The notes under the pieces: model-generated
What the model was told of the DNA's origin: nothing
Seen by the model: only the letters and a program-made list of their open reading frames with translations
Databases searched by the model: none
Made by a program: the position numbers and the translations under genes
Part shown: positions 26,698 to 34,012 of the stretch, one piece after another
How the letters are laid out: every line of letters begins with the position of its first letter
How positions within the stretch are numbered: position 1 is the stretch's first letter
NCBI RefSeq assembly: GCF_900182985.1
Contig: NZ_FXUY01000001.1
Span: forward strand, 2,666,001-2,730,000
Direction: 5' to 3'
Length of the DNA: 64,000 nt
Source of the DNA: Pseudomonas helmanticensis
GTDB lineage: Bacteria; Pseudomonadota; Gammaproteobacteria; Pseudomonadales; Pseudomonadaceae

Positions 26698-26781
26698 GCG
26701 CTGACGCAGGCTCGATCTTTTGATTTCGATTTTTTGAAAGCAAGATCAAAAGATCGCAGCCTGCGGCAGCTCCTACAGGGG
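26694..26781. repeat. REP/BIME, family A, containing both flanking stop codons
   Basis: Left arm decayed (GGTAGGCGCTGACGCAGGCT), right arm intact (GCAGCCTGCGGCAGCTCCTA). TAG at 26695-26697 ends the rightward transporter; TAG (leftward) at 26775-26773 ends the leftward one. The whole gap between the two genes is therefore this element. Confidence 0.9.
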
Positions 26782-27636
26782 TTTACGGAATACGAATGCC
26801 AGGCCGATGATGATCAACAGCATGCCCAGCACGCTTAACGCCGCCAGGCGATTGCCGAAAATCAGGTAATCCATCACCGCCGTCACCGCCGGCACCAGAT
26901 AGAACAGACTGGTGACATTCACCAGATTGCCCCGCGCGATCAGCCGATACAGCAACAGGGTCGCCAGCACCGAGACCACCAGTCCCATCCACAACACCGG
27001 CACGATGAAACCCGCGCTGTGTTCAAAGTGGAACGGCTGGAACGGCACGAAGATCGCGCACAACAACAGTCCCGCCAGGTACTGCACCGGCAGCGTACCG
27101 AGCGGATTGTCGGTGATGCGTTTCTGCATGATCGAACCCAGCGTCATGCTCGCCAGCGCCAGCAAACCGAAAAGCATCCCTGCCCACGACATCCCGGCCA
27201 GGCCGATGCCCTGGTAAACCACCATGATCAGCCCGGCCAGCCCCAGCGCCAGACCGAACATCCGGCTCGCCGAACGCTGCCGCTCCATCAACACCACGGT
27301 CAGGATTGGCTGTACGCCCATGATGGTTGCCATCACCCCCGGCGTGACTTTGCTGTTCAGGGCCAGCAGATAAAAAATCTGATAGGCCCCCAGCAACACC
27401 ACGCCCGTGGCAATCGCGTAGAGCATCGGCTTGCCGCCCTTGGGCAACTTCAGCTTGAGCAACGGTGCCAGCAGCGCCAGCCCGCACAAGGCAATCGCGA
27501 AGCGAATCAGCAGAAAGGCAAACGGTGAAGCGTGGGCCAGGCCCCATTTGGAGAAGATCGCGCCACTGCTCCACAGCAGAACGAACAGGCTCGTGGACGT
27601 CGCCGCGAGCGCGGTTTTTTTCGAAAGGACAAACAT
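26773..27636 (-). CDS. EamA/DMT-family transporter
   Basis: 287 residues from the ATG preceded by AGGTGG. About ten membrane helices; N-terminal SLFVLLWSSGAIFSKWGLAHASPF is typical of EamA carriers, with a second repeat from about residue 145. The C-terminus FRKPL is followed directly by a stop codon that belongs to the REP element, so the last codons may derive from the repeat. Substrate unknown. Upstream lies a ~440-base gap. Confidence 0.87.
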   Translation of the reverse strand: MFVLSKKTALAATSTSLFVLLWSSGAIFSKWGLAHASPFAFLLIRFAIALCGLALLAPLLKLKLPKGGKPMLYAIATGVVLLGAYQIFYLLALNSKVTPGVMATIMGVQPILTVVLMERQRSASRMFGLALGLAGLIMVVYQGIGLAGMSWAGMLFGLLALASMTLGSIMQKRITDNPLGTLPVQYLAGLLLCAIFVPFQPFHFEHSAGFIVPVLWMGLVVSVLATLLLYRLIARGNLVNVTSLFYLVPAVTAVMDYLIFGNRLAALSVLGMLLIIIGLAFVFRKPL

Positions 27637-28073
27637 GAATACCACCTGTAGTCAGGCAAATAGCCAACTCAGCCGAAGCTGAAATTCAGTAGAGGGTTTC
27701 TGGCGGGCGCAGGACTCAGCAAAAAATGCCGATCAGCCCGAAACGCCAACGCCCGGCGGTGAAACGACTGCGCACACCGGCGTGCTACTGACAGGTGGAG
27801 GGTAATGACTGATCTGCTTGGGCTGCTGATTCCCGCACGGCACGACGCCAGCGTTGACCGCTGAATCGACTACCGCGTTGATGAGGGATGCAGGCATTGG
27901 CGCAGATCTTTTTTGAAGGATTGGAATGTGAGCCGTGCGACTCACGAGCGCCGACTATAACCAGCGTGGGACATGGATTGCAATGATTTGGGCAAAGGGC
28001 CGGTAGCGACGAATTGATGACGACTGAATAGGCTTTGGAGCAACTGCAACACCTATCGATGGGGAGACATGGA
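27637..28073. other. 437-base gap upstream of the GNAT gene
   Basis: No confident gene. It includes the upstream region of the leftward EamA gene, one possible 54-codon leftward frame (27733-27897) and, on the other strand, a 19-codon frame at 27805-27864 with a GGAGG-type site. No recurrent repeat is present. The right end (28061-28066, GGGGAG) is the ribosome site for the GNAT reading frame. Confidence 0.5.
27733..27897 (-). CDS. Possible small protein, function unknown
   Basis: 54 codons starting ATG, translating to a Pro/Val/Ser-rich peptide (PASLINAVVDSAVNAGV near the start, HYPPPVSSTPVCAVVSPPG near the end). GC-rich third positions would fit a pseudomonad gene, and similar small hypothetical proteins may occur elsewhere, but there is no clear ribosome site and no domain. 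It could equally be chance. Reported only as a candidate. Confidence 0.25.
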   Translation of the reverse strand: MPASLINAVVDSAVNAGVVPCGNQQPKQISHYPPPVSSTPVCAVVSPPGVGVSG

Positions 28074-28615
28074 ATGCTCGAAATCATATGCCAAGGTAAC
28101 GTAGTTATCTGCGCTATCAGTTGTATCGGTCGCTGGCCAGGAAGCAGGCAAGCATCGCCACTGCTCTGTTACAGCTACCAGCGGGACATGACCTGTCGAA
28201 AGTACGCTTTGAACCTATCAATGCCAAGGCACTAGGTGCATTTGAGCTTTGGGAAAATCCGCATTTTTGCTGGCGAGAGATTGCCGCATGGAAGTCACGA
28301 GAACCCTTGTCCCTGGAAATCGCGATCTGGTTTGAAGAACAGCTGTGCGGACTGTGCTTCGTCAATCCGAACAAAAGCCGCCAGCGCATTCGAATCGTGC
28401 GATTGGAAGGGCGGCCCGGAGTGCCTCACCCGCTTAAAAAGCGTATTGCGGTTTTGGCAATGGTGGCCATCGATGAGTTTGCGCAAATAATCGGTAGTAA
28501 ATGCATTGAAGTACAGGAACCGATACCAGGAGCAATTCCGGTTTATACAAAACTCGGCTTCAAATTTGATTTGGAAGACCGCCTTGTCCTCGCAGTGGAG
28601 AGTAAAGTATCGTGA
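28074..28615 (+). pseudogene. GNAT-family acetyltransferase, apparently frameshifted near its start
   Basis: The main frame (28121-28615, up to 164 codons from a TTG) encodes a GNAT-like protein: ELWENPHFCWREIAAWKSRE, LSLEIAIWFEEQLCGLCFVNP, RIRIVRLEGRPG, IGSKCIEVQEPIPGAIPVYTKLGF (acetyl-CoA-binding and C-terminal strands). No good start exists in that frame: TAA at 28097, then only CTG or TTG without a ribosome site. The well-placed GGGGAG at 28061 serves an ATG at 28074 in another frame (LEIICQGNVV), which would run into the GNAT frame if one base were added near 28105-28108. Either a frameshift (mutation or sequencing error) or a non-ATG start. Overlapped by the next gene. Confidence 0.6.
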
Positions 28616-28809
28616 AAACTGTTCAAGTAATGATCAACGAGGGCGGGAGCATGCGTAAATCCGTGAAAAAATCCCCCACCAAGAAGAGATTTATCAAAAC
28701 GGACGACAAGCTTGTTTCTTCCGAGCTATCAGTCAATCAGCAGCGCTTTCTTCAGCTACTGATTACAGGGATCGAAGACGAACCCAGCGTTCTCGCCGGA
28801 CGGCGCTGA
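28612..28809 (+). CDS. Small basic protein coupled to the GNAT gene
   Basis: Up to 65 residues from a GTG that overlaps the GNAT stop (GTGA), with GGAGAG nine bases before it; ATGs at 28630 and 28651 are alternatives. The N-terminal part is strongly basic (RKSVKKSPTKKRFIKTDDK), the rest amphipathic (NQQRFLQLLITGIED). No domain recognised. The overlap implies translational coupling, as in two-gene toxin-antitoxin or acetyltransferase/partner units, but there is no direct evidence for that role. Composition is less GC-rich than neighbours. Confidence 0.6.
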   Translation: MKTVQVMINEGGSMRKSVKKSPTKKRFIKTDDKLVSSELSVNQQRFLQLLITGIEDEPSVLAGRR

Positions 28810-28813
28810 CATG

Positions 28814-28858
28814 CAGGCAATAAAAAACCGCTCACAAGGAGCGGTTTTTTATTGCCTG
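28814..28858. terminator. Perfect bidirectional terminator
   Basis: Twenty-base perfect inverted repeat with a five-base loop (ACAAG): CAGGCAATAAAAAACCGCTC and its exact complement. A-run and T-run flank the GC stem on both strands, so it terminates the GNAT unit rightward and lpxO leftward. Confidence 0.95.
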
Positions 28859-28866
28859 TTCCAGCC

Positions 28867-29805
28867 TCAGCCAAACAGCCAATAGCCCAACAACGTCAAG
28901 ACCAGCACCGCCAGCACCGGACGCATCACGCGGTAGGCCTTGGGATGGCGGCGTTTCCACTGTTTGACCACGCCACTGAACTTGTCGCTGAAATTCTTGC
29001 TCCAGGCGTAAGCCTGATTGATCCCGCCAACACGCTCATCATCGAGGTTCTGCGGCGCAGTTGCGCGGCCGAGCCAGGCGCTGATCGAGCGGTTGATGCG
29101 GGTCATGAAGCGGTTGCTCAACGGACGCTCGACGTCGCAGAACAGGATGACGCGGGTCTTTTCGGTTTCGTTCTTGACCCAGTGCACGTAAGTCTCGTCG
29201 AACATCACGTCTTCGCCGTCACGCCAGGCGTAGACCTGGCCGTCAACGAAAATCCGGCAGTCGTCGGAGTTTGGTGTCGACAAACCCAGGTGATAACGCA
29301 GCGAGCCGGCAAACGGGTCGCGGTGCGGGTTGAGATGGCTGCCGCCCGGCAGCAGCGCGAACATCGCGCCTTTTACATTGGGAATCGCACTGACCAGTGC
29401 CACGGTTTTCGGGCACAGGGTTTGCGCCGAGGGCAGCGGTTTGTCGTACCACTTGAGGTAGAAACGCTTCCAGCCCTTCTTGAAGAACGAGCCAAAACCG
29501 GCGTCGTTGTTCTTTTCGGCGGCGCGAATGTAGCCCTCGTCGAAGAGGTGCATGGCTTCGTCGCGAATGGTTTCCCAGTTATCGCGCAGGACATCCAGTT
29601 CCGGGAACTTGCTGCGATCCAGATACGGTTTCGACGGCACGCCGGAGAACATGTACATCAAGGCGTTGTACGGCGCGAACAGCGCCGAATGATTGACGAA
29701 CTGACGCAGGACCGGCAAACGCGCCTTGCCGCGCAAATGCACATAGAGCGTGCTGCCCAGAAACAGCAACAGCACAAACGCCTTGGCGGCAAACGAAAAG
29801 GTCAT
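28867..29805 (-). CDS. lpxO: Lipid A 2-hydroxylase, LpxO family
   Basis: 312 residues: N-terminal membrane anchor (KAFVLLLFLGSTLYVHL), catalytic aspartyl/asparaginyl beta-hydroxylase domain, and a C-terminal hydrophobic segment (VLAVLVLTLLGYWLF). Fe(II)/2-oxoglutarate ligands are seen in SHLNPHRDPFAGSLRYHLGL (His and Asp near residue 158) and in TYVHWVKNETEKTRVILF (distal His and 2-oxoglutarate Arg). LpxO hydroxylates the 2-position of a secondary acyl chain of lipid A at the inner membrane. Start supported by AAGGAG. Pseudomonads often carry two paralogues; which one this is cannot be told. Confidence 0.88.
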   Translation of the reverse strand: MTFSFAAKAFVLLLFLGSTLYVHLRGKARLPVLRQFVNHSALFAPYNALMYMFSGVPSKPYLDRSKFPELDVLRDNWETIRDEAMHLFDEGYIRAAEKNNDAGFGSFFKKGWKRFYLKWYDKPLPSAQTLCPKTVALVSAIPNVKGAMFALLPGGSHLNPHRDPFAGSLRYHLGLSTPNSDDCRIFVDGQVYAWRDGEDVMFDETYVHWVKNETEKTRVILFCDVERPLSNRFMTRINRSISAWLGRATAPQNLDDERVGGINQAYAWSKNFSDKFSGVVKQWKRRHPKAYRVMRPVLAVLVLTLLGYWLFG

Positions 29806-29983
29806 CAACAACTCCTTGAATAAAGACAACGCTGCGCAAAGCCCTTTACCCGGCATGGCAGCCGGCCATGATAAACACTACCGGCCTCGGGAAAAACCCG
29901 CTTGCGCCAAGATTCAGTGTTAAGGATTGCGCAACAAAGCGCTTATTAACATAACGATCCTGAACCTTGGCTGACCTGAATCA

Positions 29984-30061
29984 TGAAGATCAAAAGATCG
30001 CAGCCTGCGGCAGCTCCTACAGGGACGGATTGAATATCCAGGAACTGCTGCAGGCTGCGAC
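29984..30061. repeat. REP/BIME, family A (right arm decayed)
   Basis: Left arm intact (AAGATCAAAAGATCGCAGCC, GGCAGCTCCTACAGGG); right arm reduced to AACTGCTGCAGGCTGCGA. It abuts the stop codon of cysK. Confidence 0.85.
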
Positions 30062-31036
30062 TTATTGCTGGGTCTCCTGCTCGGTGAACAGATCGCTGAA
30101 CAGCATGCTCGACAAATACCGTTCGCCTGAGTCCGGCAGAATCACCACGATGGTCTTGCCCTGCATTTCCGGGGTTTCGGCCAGACGCACGGCCACGGCC
30201 ATCGCTGCGCCACAGGAAATCCCGCACAGAATGCCTTCTTCCTGCATCAGGCGCAGGGCCATGGCTTTGGATTCTTCGTCAGTCACTAACTCAACCCGGT
30301 CAACCATCGACAGATCAAGGTTTTTCGGTACAAAACCGGCACCAATGCCCTGAATCTTGTGCGGGCTGGGCTTGATCTCTTCACCGGCCAGCGCCTGGGT
30401 GATCACCGGAGAGGACACCGGCTCCACGGCCACGGAAAGAATCGGTTTGCCCTGGGTATTCTTGATATACCGCGAAACGCCAGTGATGGTTCCGCCGGTG
30501 CCGACACCCGCCACCAACACGTCGACAGCGCCGTCGGTGTCGTTCCAGATTTCCGGACCGGTGGTTTTTTCATGAATCGCCGGGTTGGCCGGGTTATCGA
30601 ACTGCGCGGGCATGAAGTATTTGGCGCTGTCGCTCGCGACAATCTCCGCAGCCTTCTCGATCGCGCCTTTCATGCCTTTGGCCGGTTCGGTCAGCACCAG
30701 TTCGGCGCCCAACGCTTTCAACACCTTGCGCCGCTCGATACTCATCGAAGCCGGCATCGTCAGCATCAGTTTGTAACCACGGGCGGCGGCGACGAAGGCC
30801 AGACCGATACCGGTGTTGCCCGAGGTTGGCTCAACGATGGTCATGCCCGGTTTGAGCTTGCCGCTGCTTTCGGCGTCCCAGATCATGTTCGCGCCAATCC
30901 GGCACTTGACCGAATAACCGGGGTTGCGCCCTTCGATCTTGGCGAGGATGGTCACGCCACGCGGCGCAATGCGGTTGATCTGCACCAACGGCGTATTGCC
31001 GATGGAATGGGCGTTGTCAGCGAAAATGCGGCTCAT
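30062..31036 (-). CDS. cysK: Cysteine synthase A (O-acetylserine sulfhydrylase)
   Basis: 324 residues. PLP-binding Lys44 in [11 protein letters not shown] (the SVKCR form is typical of CysK; CysM has SVKDR), substrate loop [14 protein letters not shown] phosphate loop [14 protein letters not shown] and the C-terminal GISCGAA. It makes L-cysteine from O-acetyl-L-serine and sulfide in the cytosol. ATG chosen at 31036; upstream frame extends over the neighbouring promoter. The divergent DUF748 gene starts 128 bases away. Monocistronic. Confidence 0.95.
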   Translation of the reverse strand: MSRIFADNAHSIGNTPLVQINRIAPRGVTILAKIEGRNPGYSVKCRIGANMIWDAESSGKLKPGMTIVEPTSGNTGIGLAFVAAARGYKLMLTMPASMSIERRKVLKALGAELVLTEPAKGMKGAIEKAAEIVASDSAKYFMPAQFDNPANPAIHEKTTGPEIWNDTDGAVDVLVAGVGTGGTITGVSRYIKNTQGKPILSVAVEPVSSPVITQALAGEEIKPSPHKIQGIGAGFVPKNLDLSMVDRVELVTDEESKAMALRLMQEEGILCGISCGAAMAVAVRLAETPEMQGKTIVVILPDSGERYLSSMLFSDLFTEQETQQ

Positions 31037-31164
31037 GGCTGGGTCCTTATGCAGCGTTGAATTCAGCCTTCCAAGGTAAGCCTGTTGCCCAGCGCAGTCC
31101 AGTCGGGTCGAACGTCTGTGATCGCCGACAGTCAATCGCTTTACATCGTTCGGGAATTACCGCC

Positions 31165-32241
31165 ATGAAGCGTCGCTACAGTTGGCCATTGTGGACTCTC
31201 GCAGGAATCGTCGTGCTGCTGATCGCGCTGCACATCGCCCTGCCCTACGTGGTGCGCGATTACCTCAACGACAAACTGGCCAACATGGGCGACTACCGTG
31301 GGCAGATCACCGATGTGGATCTGGCTTTATGGCGCGGGGCTTACAAGATCAACGGGCTGAAGATCGTCAAAGTCGACGGCAAGGTGCCGGTACCGTTCGT
31401 CAATGCGCCGCTGATTGATCTGGCGGTCAGTTGGCATTCGCTGTGGTACGACCATGCGGTGGTGGCACAGGTGAAATTCTTCAATCCTGAGGTGAATTTC
31501 GTCGATGGCGGCGCCAACAAGCAAAACTCCCAGACCGGTAAAGGCACCGACTGGCGTGCGCAACTGGGCAAGTTACTGCCGATCACCCTCGACGAAGTGC
31601 AGATTCATGAGGGCAAGATCAGCTTCCGTAATTTCAACTCGAAACCGCCGGTCAACATGAACGCCACGAACGTCGAGGCCAGCATCTACAACCTGACTAA
31701 CGTCGTCGATAAACAGGGCAAACGCGATGCCCGTTTCGAGGGTAAAGCTCTGCTGCTCGGCCACGCACCGCTGGAAACCACCGCCACGTTTGACCCGCTG
31801 AGCAATTTCGAAGACTTCGAATTCCGTCTGCGCGCCAAGGACATCGAACTCAAAAGCATGAACGACTTCGCTTCAGCCTATGGCAAGTTCGACTTCAACG
31901 CCGGCCACGGTGATGTGGTGATCGAAGCCCAAGCCAAAAAAGCGCAAGTCAGCGGTTACATCAAGCCGCTACTGCGCGACGTTGAGGTGTTCAACTGGCA
32001 GCAGGACGTGGAAAACAAGAACAAGAGCATCTTCCGCTCGGTCTGGGAGGCGCTGGTGGGCGGCACCGAAACCGTGCTGAAGAACCAGGCAAAAAACCAG
32101 TTCGCCACCAAGGTCGAACTCAGCGGCAACGTCCATCAGCAAAATATCAGCGCGTTCGAAGCGTTTTTGCAGATATTGCGTAATGGCTTTGTTCAGGCAT
32201 TCAATGCGCGGTATGAACGGCCGAAGCCGGATGCGGGTTAG
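31165..32241 (+). CDS. DUF748/AsmA-like membrane-anchored protein
   Basis: 358 residues: short basic start, one N-terminal membrane helix (PLWTLAGIVVLLIALHIALP), then a long periplasmic beta-rich region with the DUF748 pattern (ITDVDLALWRGAYKINGLKIVK, VNFVDG, LDEVQIHEGKISFRNF). Such AsmA-like proteins are related to bridge-type lipid transporters between the membranes, but this short member is uncharacterised. A C-terminal amphipathic segment (FLQILRNGFVQAFNARY) may be membrane-associated. Its stop codon shares four bases with that of the convergent HTH gene. Confidence 0.82.
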   Translation: MKRRYSWPLWTLAGIVVLLIALHIALPYVVRDYLNDKLANMGDYRGQITDVDLALWRGAYKINGLKIVKVDGKVPVPFVNAPLIDLAVSWHSLWYDHAVVAQVKFFNPEVNFVDGGANKQNSQTGKGTDWRAQLGKLLPITLDEVQIHEGKISFRNFNSKPPVNMNATNVEASIYNLTNVVDKQGKRDARFEGKALLLGHAPLETTATFDPLSNFEDFEFRLRAKDIELKSMNDFASAYGKFDFNAGHGDVVIEAQAKKAQVSGYIKPLLRDVEVFNWQQDVENKNKSIFRSVWEALVGGTETVLKNQAKNQFATKVELSGNVHQQNISAFEAFLQILRNGFVQAFNARYERPKPDAG

Positions 32242-32726
32242 GTTTTGCGGTTGACGATATAGCGACCAGACGCCTCTGCTGCCAAAGTTGAGTTTTGTTG
32301 CAGTGAATCCCAGCCCAGACAAGCCAGCGCCAGCGAACGTGGCACTGCCTCACGTCCATTGCTGTAGCGACTGATGCTGCGGGCGCTGACACCCAGTGCC
32401 TCGGCAGCCTGATTAAGAGACAGCCCCGTTCGGGCGCGCCAATCAATAAAAATACGGGTGTTCTCATCGGCTGCGTTTTGAGCCAGCGCATCCATATAAA
32501 GCGTGTCTGCGCCAATCTGTATATCAGGTTCAAGCCATTCTACAGTCCAGCCCTCATCGTCCATTGTCACAGTGGCAAACACTTCGGGATCGAGCAAAGG
32601 TTTCAGACCTGGATAAGCTTGAATATCCTCGCCGAGATAAAGTGTCAGTTCCTGACCATCAATAAAGGTCAGTGCCAATCGAAAATCTGACAGTGCTTGC
32701 ACAGCCGACAGACGAGGCCTTTTCAT
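32238..32726 (-). CDS. DUF2442 domain protein with C-terminal helix-turn-helix
   Basis: 162 residues. The N-terminal ~80 residues match DUF2442 (DFRLALTFIDGQELTLYLGEDI); the C-terminal part is an XRE-like helix-turn-helix (WRARTGLSLNQAAEALGVSARSISRYSNGREAVP). The ATG overlaps the upstream DUF4160 stop as ATGA, so the two are translationally coupled. DUF4160/DUF2442 pairs are common in bacteria and often predicted to be toxin-antitoxin-like; no activity is shown. The HTH suggests it autoregulates the operon. Confidence 0.78.
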   Translation of the reverse strand: MKRPRLSAVQALSDFRLALTFIDGQELTLYLGEDIQAYPGLKPLLDPEVFATVTMDDEGWTVEWLEPDIQIGADTLYMDALAQNAADENTRIFIDWRARTGLSLNQAAEALGVSARSISRYSNGREAVPRSLALACLGWDSLQQNSTLAAEASGRYIVNRKT

Positions 32727-32986
32727 GGATAACATCGTTTCCAGTCCTCCAACTGTTGCACTTGATGAGCCGCGACCCACATCAGCGCTTCCTTGATAAT
32801 CAGGGGCGGCGCCTTGCCCGTCATCACTTCAACGGTCTCCAGACTCAGCATCACATCCACGCCTCCACCGATCAGGTGGACATGGGGCGGAGGGTGATCC
32901 TTCTCGCGCAACTGAATGCGGTATTTGTCGCGAAATCGGTATTTAGTCGTCATGCCCGAGAGGCTATCGCCAAATCGGCGATACAT
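32723..32986 (-). CDS. DUF4160 domain protein
   Basis: 87 residues if started at ATG 32986, or 76 from the ATG at 32953; neither has a strong ribosome site, and the core family region begins at YRFRDKYRIQLREKDHPPPHVHL. The HPPPHVH motif is the hallmark of DUF4160. The protein is small, cytosolic and of unknown biochemical activity. First gene of a coupled pair with the DUF2442-HTH gene. Confidence 0.75.
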   Translation of the reverse strand: MYRRFGDSLSGMTTKYRFRDKYRIQLREKDHPPPHVHLIGGGVDVMLSLETVEVMTGKAPPLIIKEALMWVAAHQVQQLEDWKRCYP

Positions 32987-33154
32987 GAATACTGGCCAAG
33001 CGCCGAGACTGAGTCAACATGTGACGCCCCATTCAGAGACTGAATAAGCCGTCTGCGTTCACAGTCGACCGGCCTGCGCGTTATAGTCGGGCATCCGATT
33101 ATTTCGCCCCCGCCCTGCCCGTTCAGGTCGGCGTTACCGTTCGAGGATTAGCAG

Positions 33155-34000
33155 ATGAAGTTCGAAGGCACCCAGGCCTACGTCGCCACCGATGACCTGA
33201 AGCTGGCGGTCAACGCCGCCATCACCCTGGAGCGGCCGCTGCTGGTCAAGGGCGAGCCGGGCACCGGCAAGACCATGCTCGCCGAGCAACTGGCCGAATC
33301 GTTCAATGCCAAACTGATCACCTGGCACATCAAGTCCACCACCAAGGCGCATCAGGGCCTCTACGAGTACGATGCGGTCAGCCGTCTGCGCGACTCGCAG
33401 CTGGGCACTGAAAAAGTCCACGACGTGCGTAACTACCTGAAGAAAGGCAAGCTCTGGGAGGCTTTCGAGTCCGAGGAGCGGGTCATTCTGCTGATCGACG
33501 AGATCGACAAGGCCGACATCGAGTTTCCCAACGACTTGCTGCAAGAACTCGACAAGATGGAGTTCTACGTTTACGAGATCGACGAGACCATCAAGGCCAA
33601 GAAACGCCCGATCATCATCATTACCTCCAACAACGAGAAAGAGCTGCCGGACGCTTTCCTGCGCCGCTGCTTCTTCCACTACATCGCCTTCCCGGATCGC
33701 CCGACCCTGCAGAAAATCGTCGACGTGCACTACCCGGACATCAAGAAGGATCTGGTCAGCGAAGCGCTGGACGTGTTCTTCGATGTGCGCAAGGTGCCGG
33801 GCCTGAAGAAGAAGCCGTCGACCTCGGAACTGGTCGACTGGCTGAAGCTGCTGATGGCCGACAACATCGGTGAAGCGGTGTTGCGCGAACGCGATCCGAC
33901 CAAGGCCATCCCGCCACTGGCCGGTGCTTTGGTGAAGAATGAACAGGACGTGCAACTGCTTGAGCGCCTGGCGTTCATGAGCCGTCGCGGCACGCGCTAA
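33155..34000 (+). CDS. MoxR-family AAA+ ATPase
   Basis: 281 residues. Walker A GEPGTGKT (33-40), Walker B ILLIDE (111-116), sensor 1 in IIITSNNEKELP and the arginine-finger region FLRRCFFHYIAFP. MoxR ATPases act with VWA-domain proteins as chaperone-like devices for metal-enzyme maturation or membrane stress. The VWA gene begins 12 bases downstream, confirming the usual pairing. ATG preceded by GAGGATTAGCAG. The client protein is not identifiable from the window. Confidence 0.92.
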   Translation: MKFEGTQAYVATDDLKLAVNAAITLERPLLVKGEPGTGKTMLAEQLAESFNAKLITWHIKSTTKAHQGLYEYDAVSRLRDSQLGTEKVHDVRNYLKKGKLWEAFESEERVILLIDEIDKADIEFPNDLLQELDKMEFYVYEIDETIKAKKRPIIIITSNNEKELPDAFLRRCFFHYIAFPDRPTLQKIVDVHYPDIKKDLVSEALDVFFDVRKVPGLKKKPSTSELVDWLKLLMADNIGEAVLRERDPTKAIPPLAGALVKNEQDVQLLERLAFMSRRGTR

Positions 34001-34012
34001 GAGGCTGATGCC

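Noticed and set aside
25789..27636. Recent duplication of the two convergent EamA transporter genes
   Set aside because: The proteins share only the general family pattern (helix layout and length), not local sequence identity, so they are distant paralogues brought together rather than a fresh duplication.
27805..27864. 19-codon rightward frame with a GGAGG-type ribosome site, opposite the 54-codon candidate
   Set aside because: Could be a leader peptide, but no downstream gene reads in that direction for over 200 bases and no attenuator structure follows, so chance is likelier.
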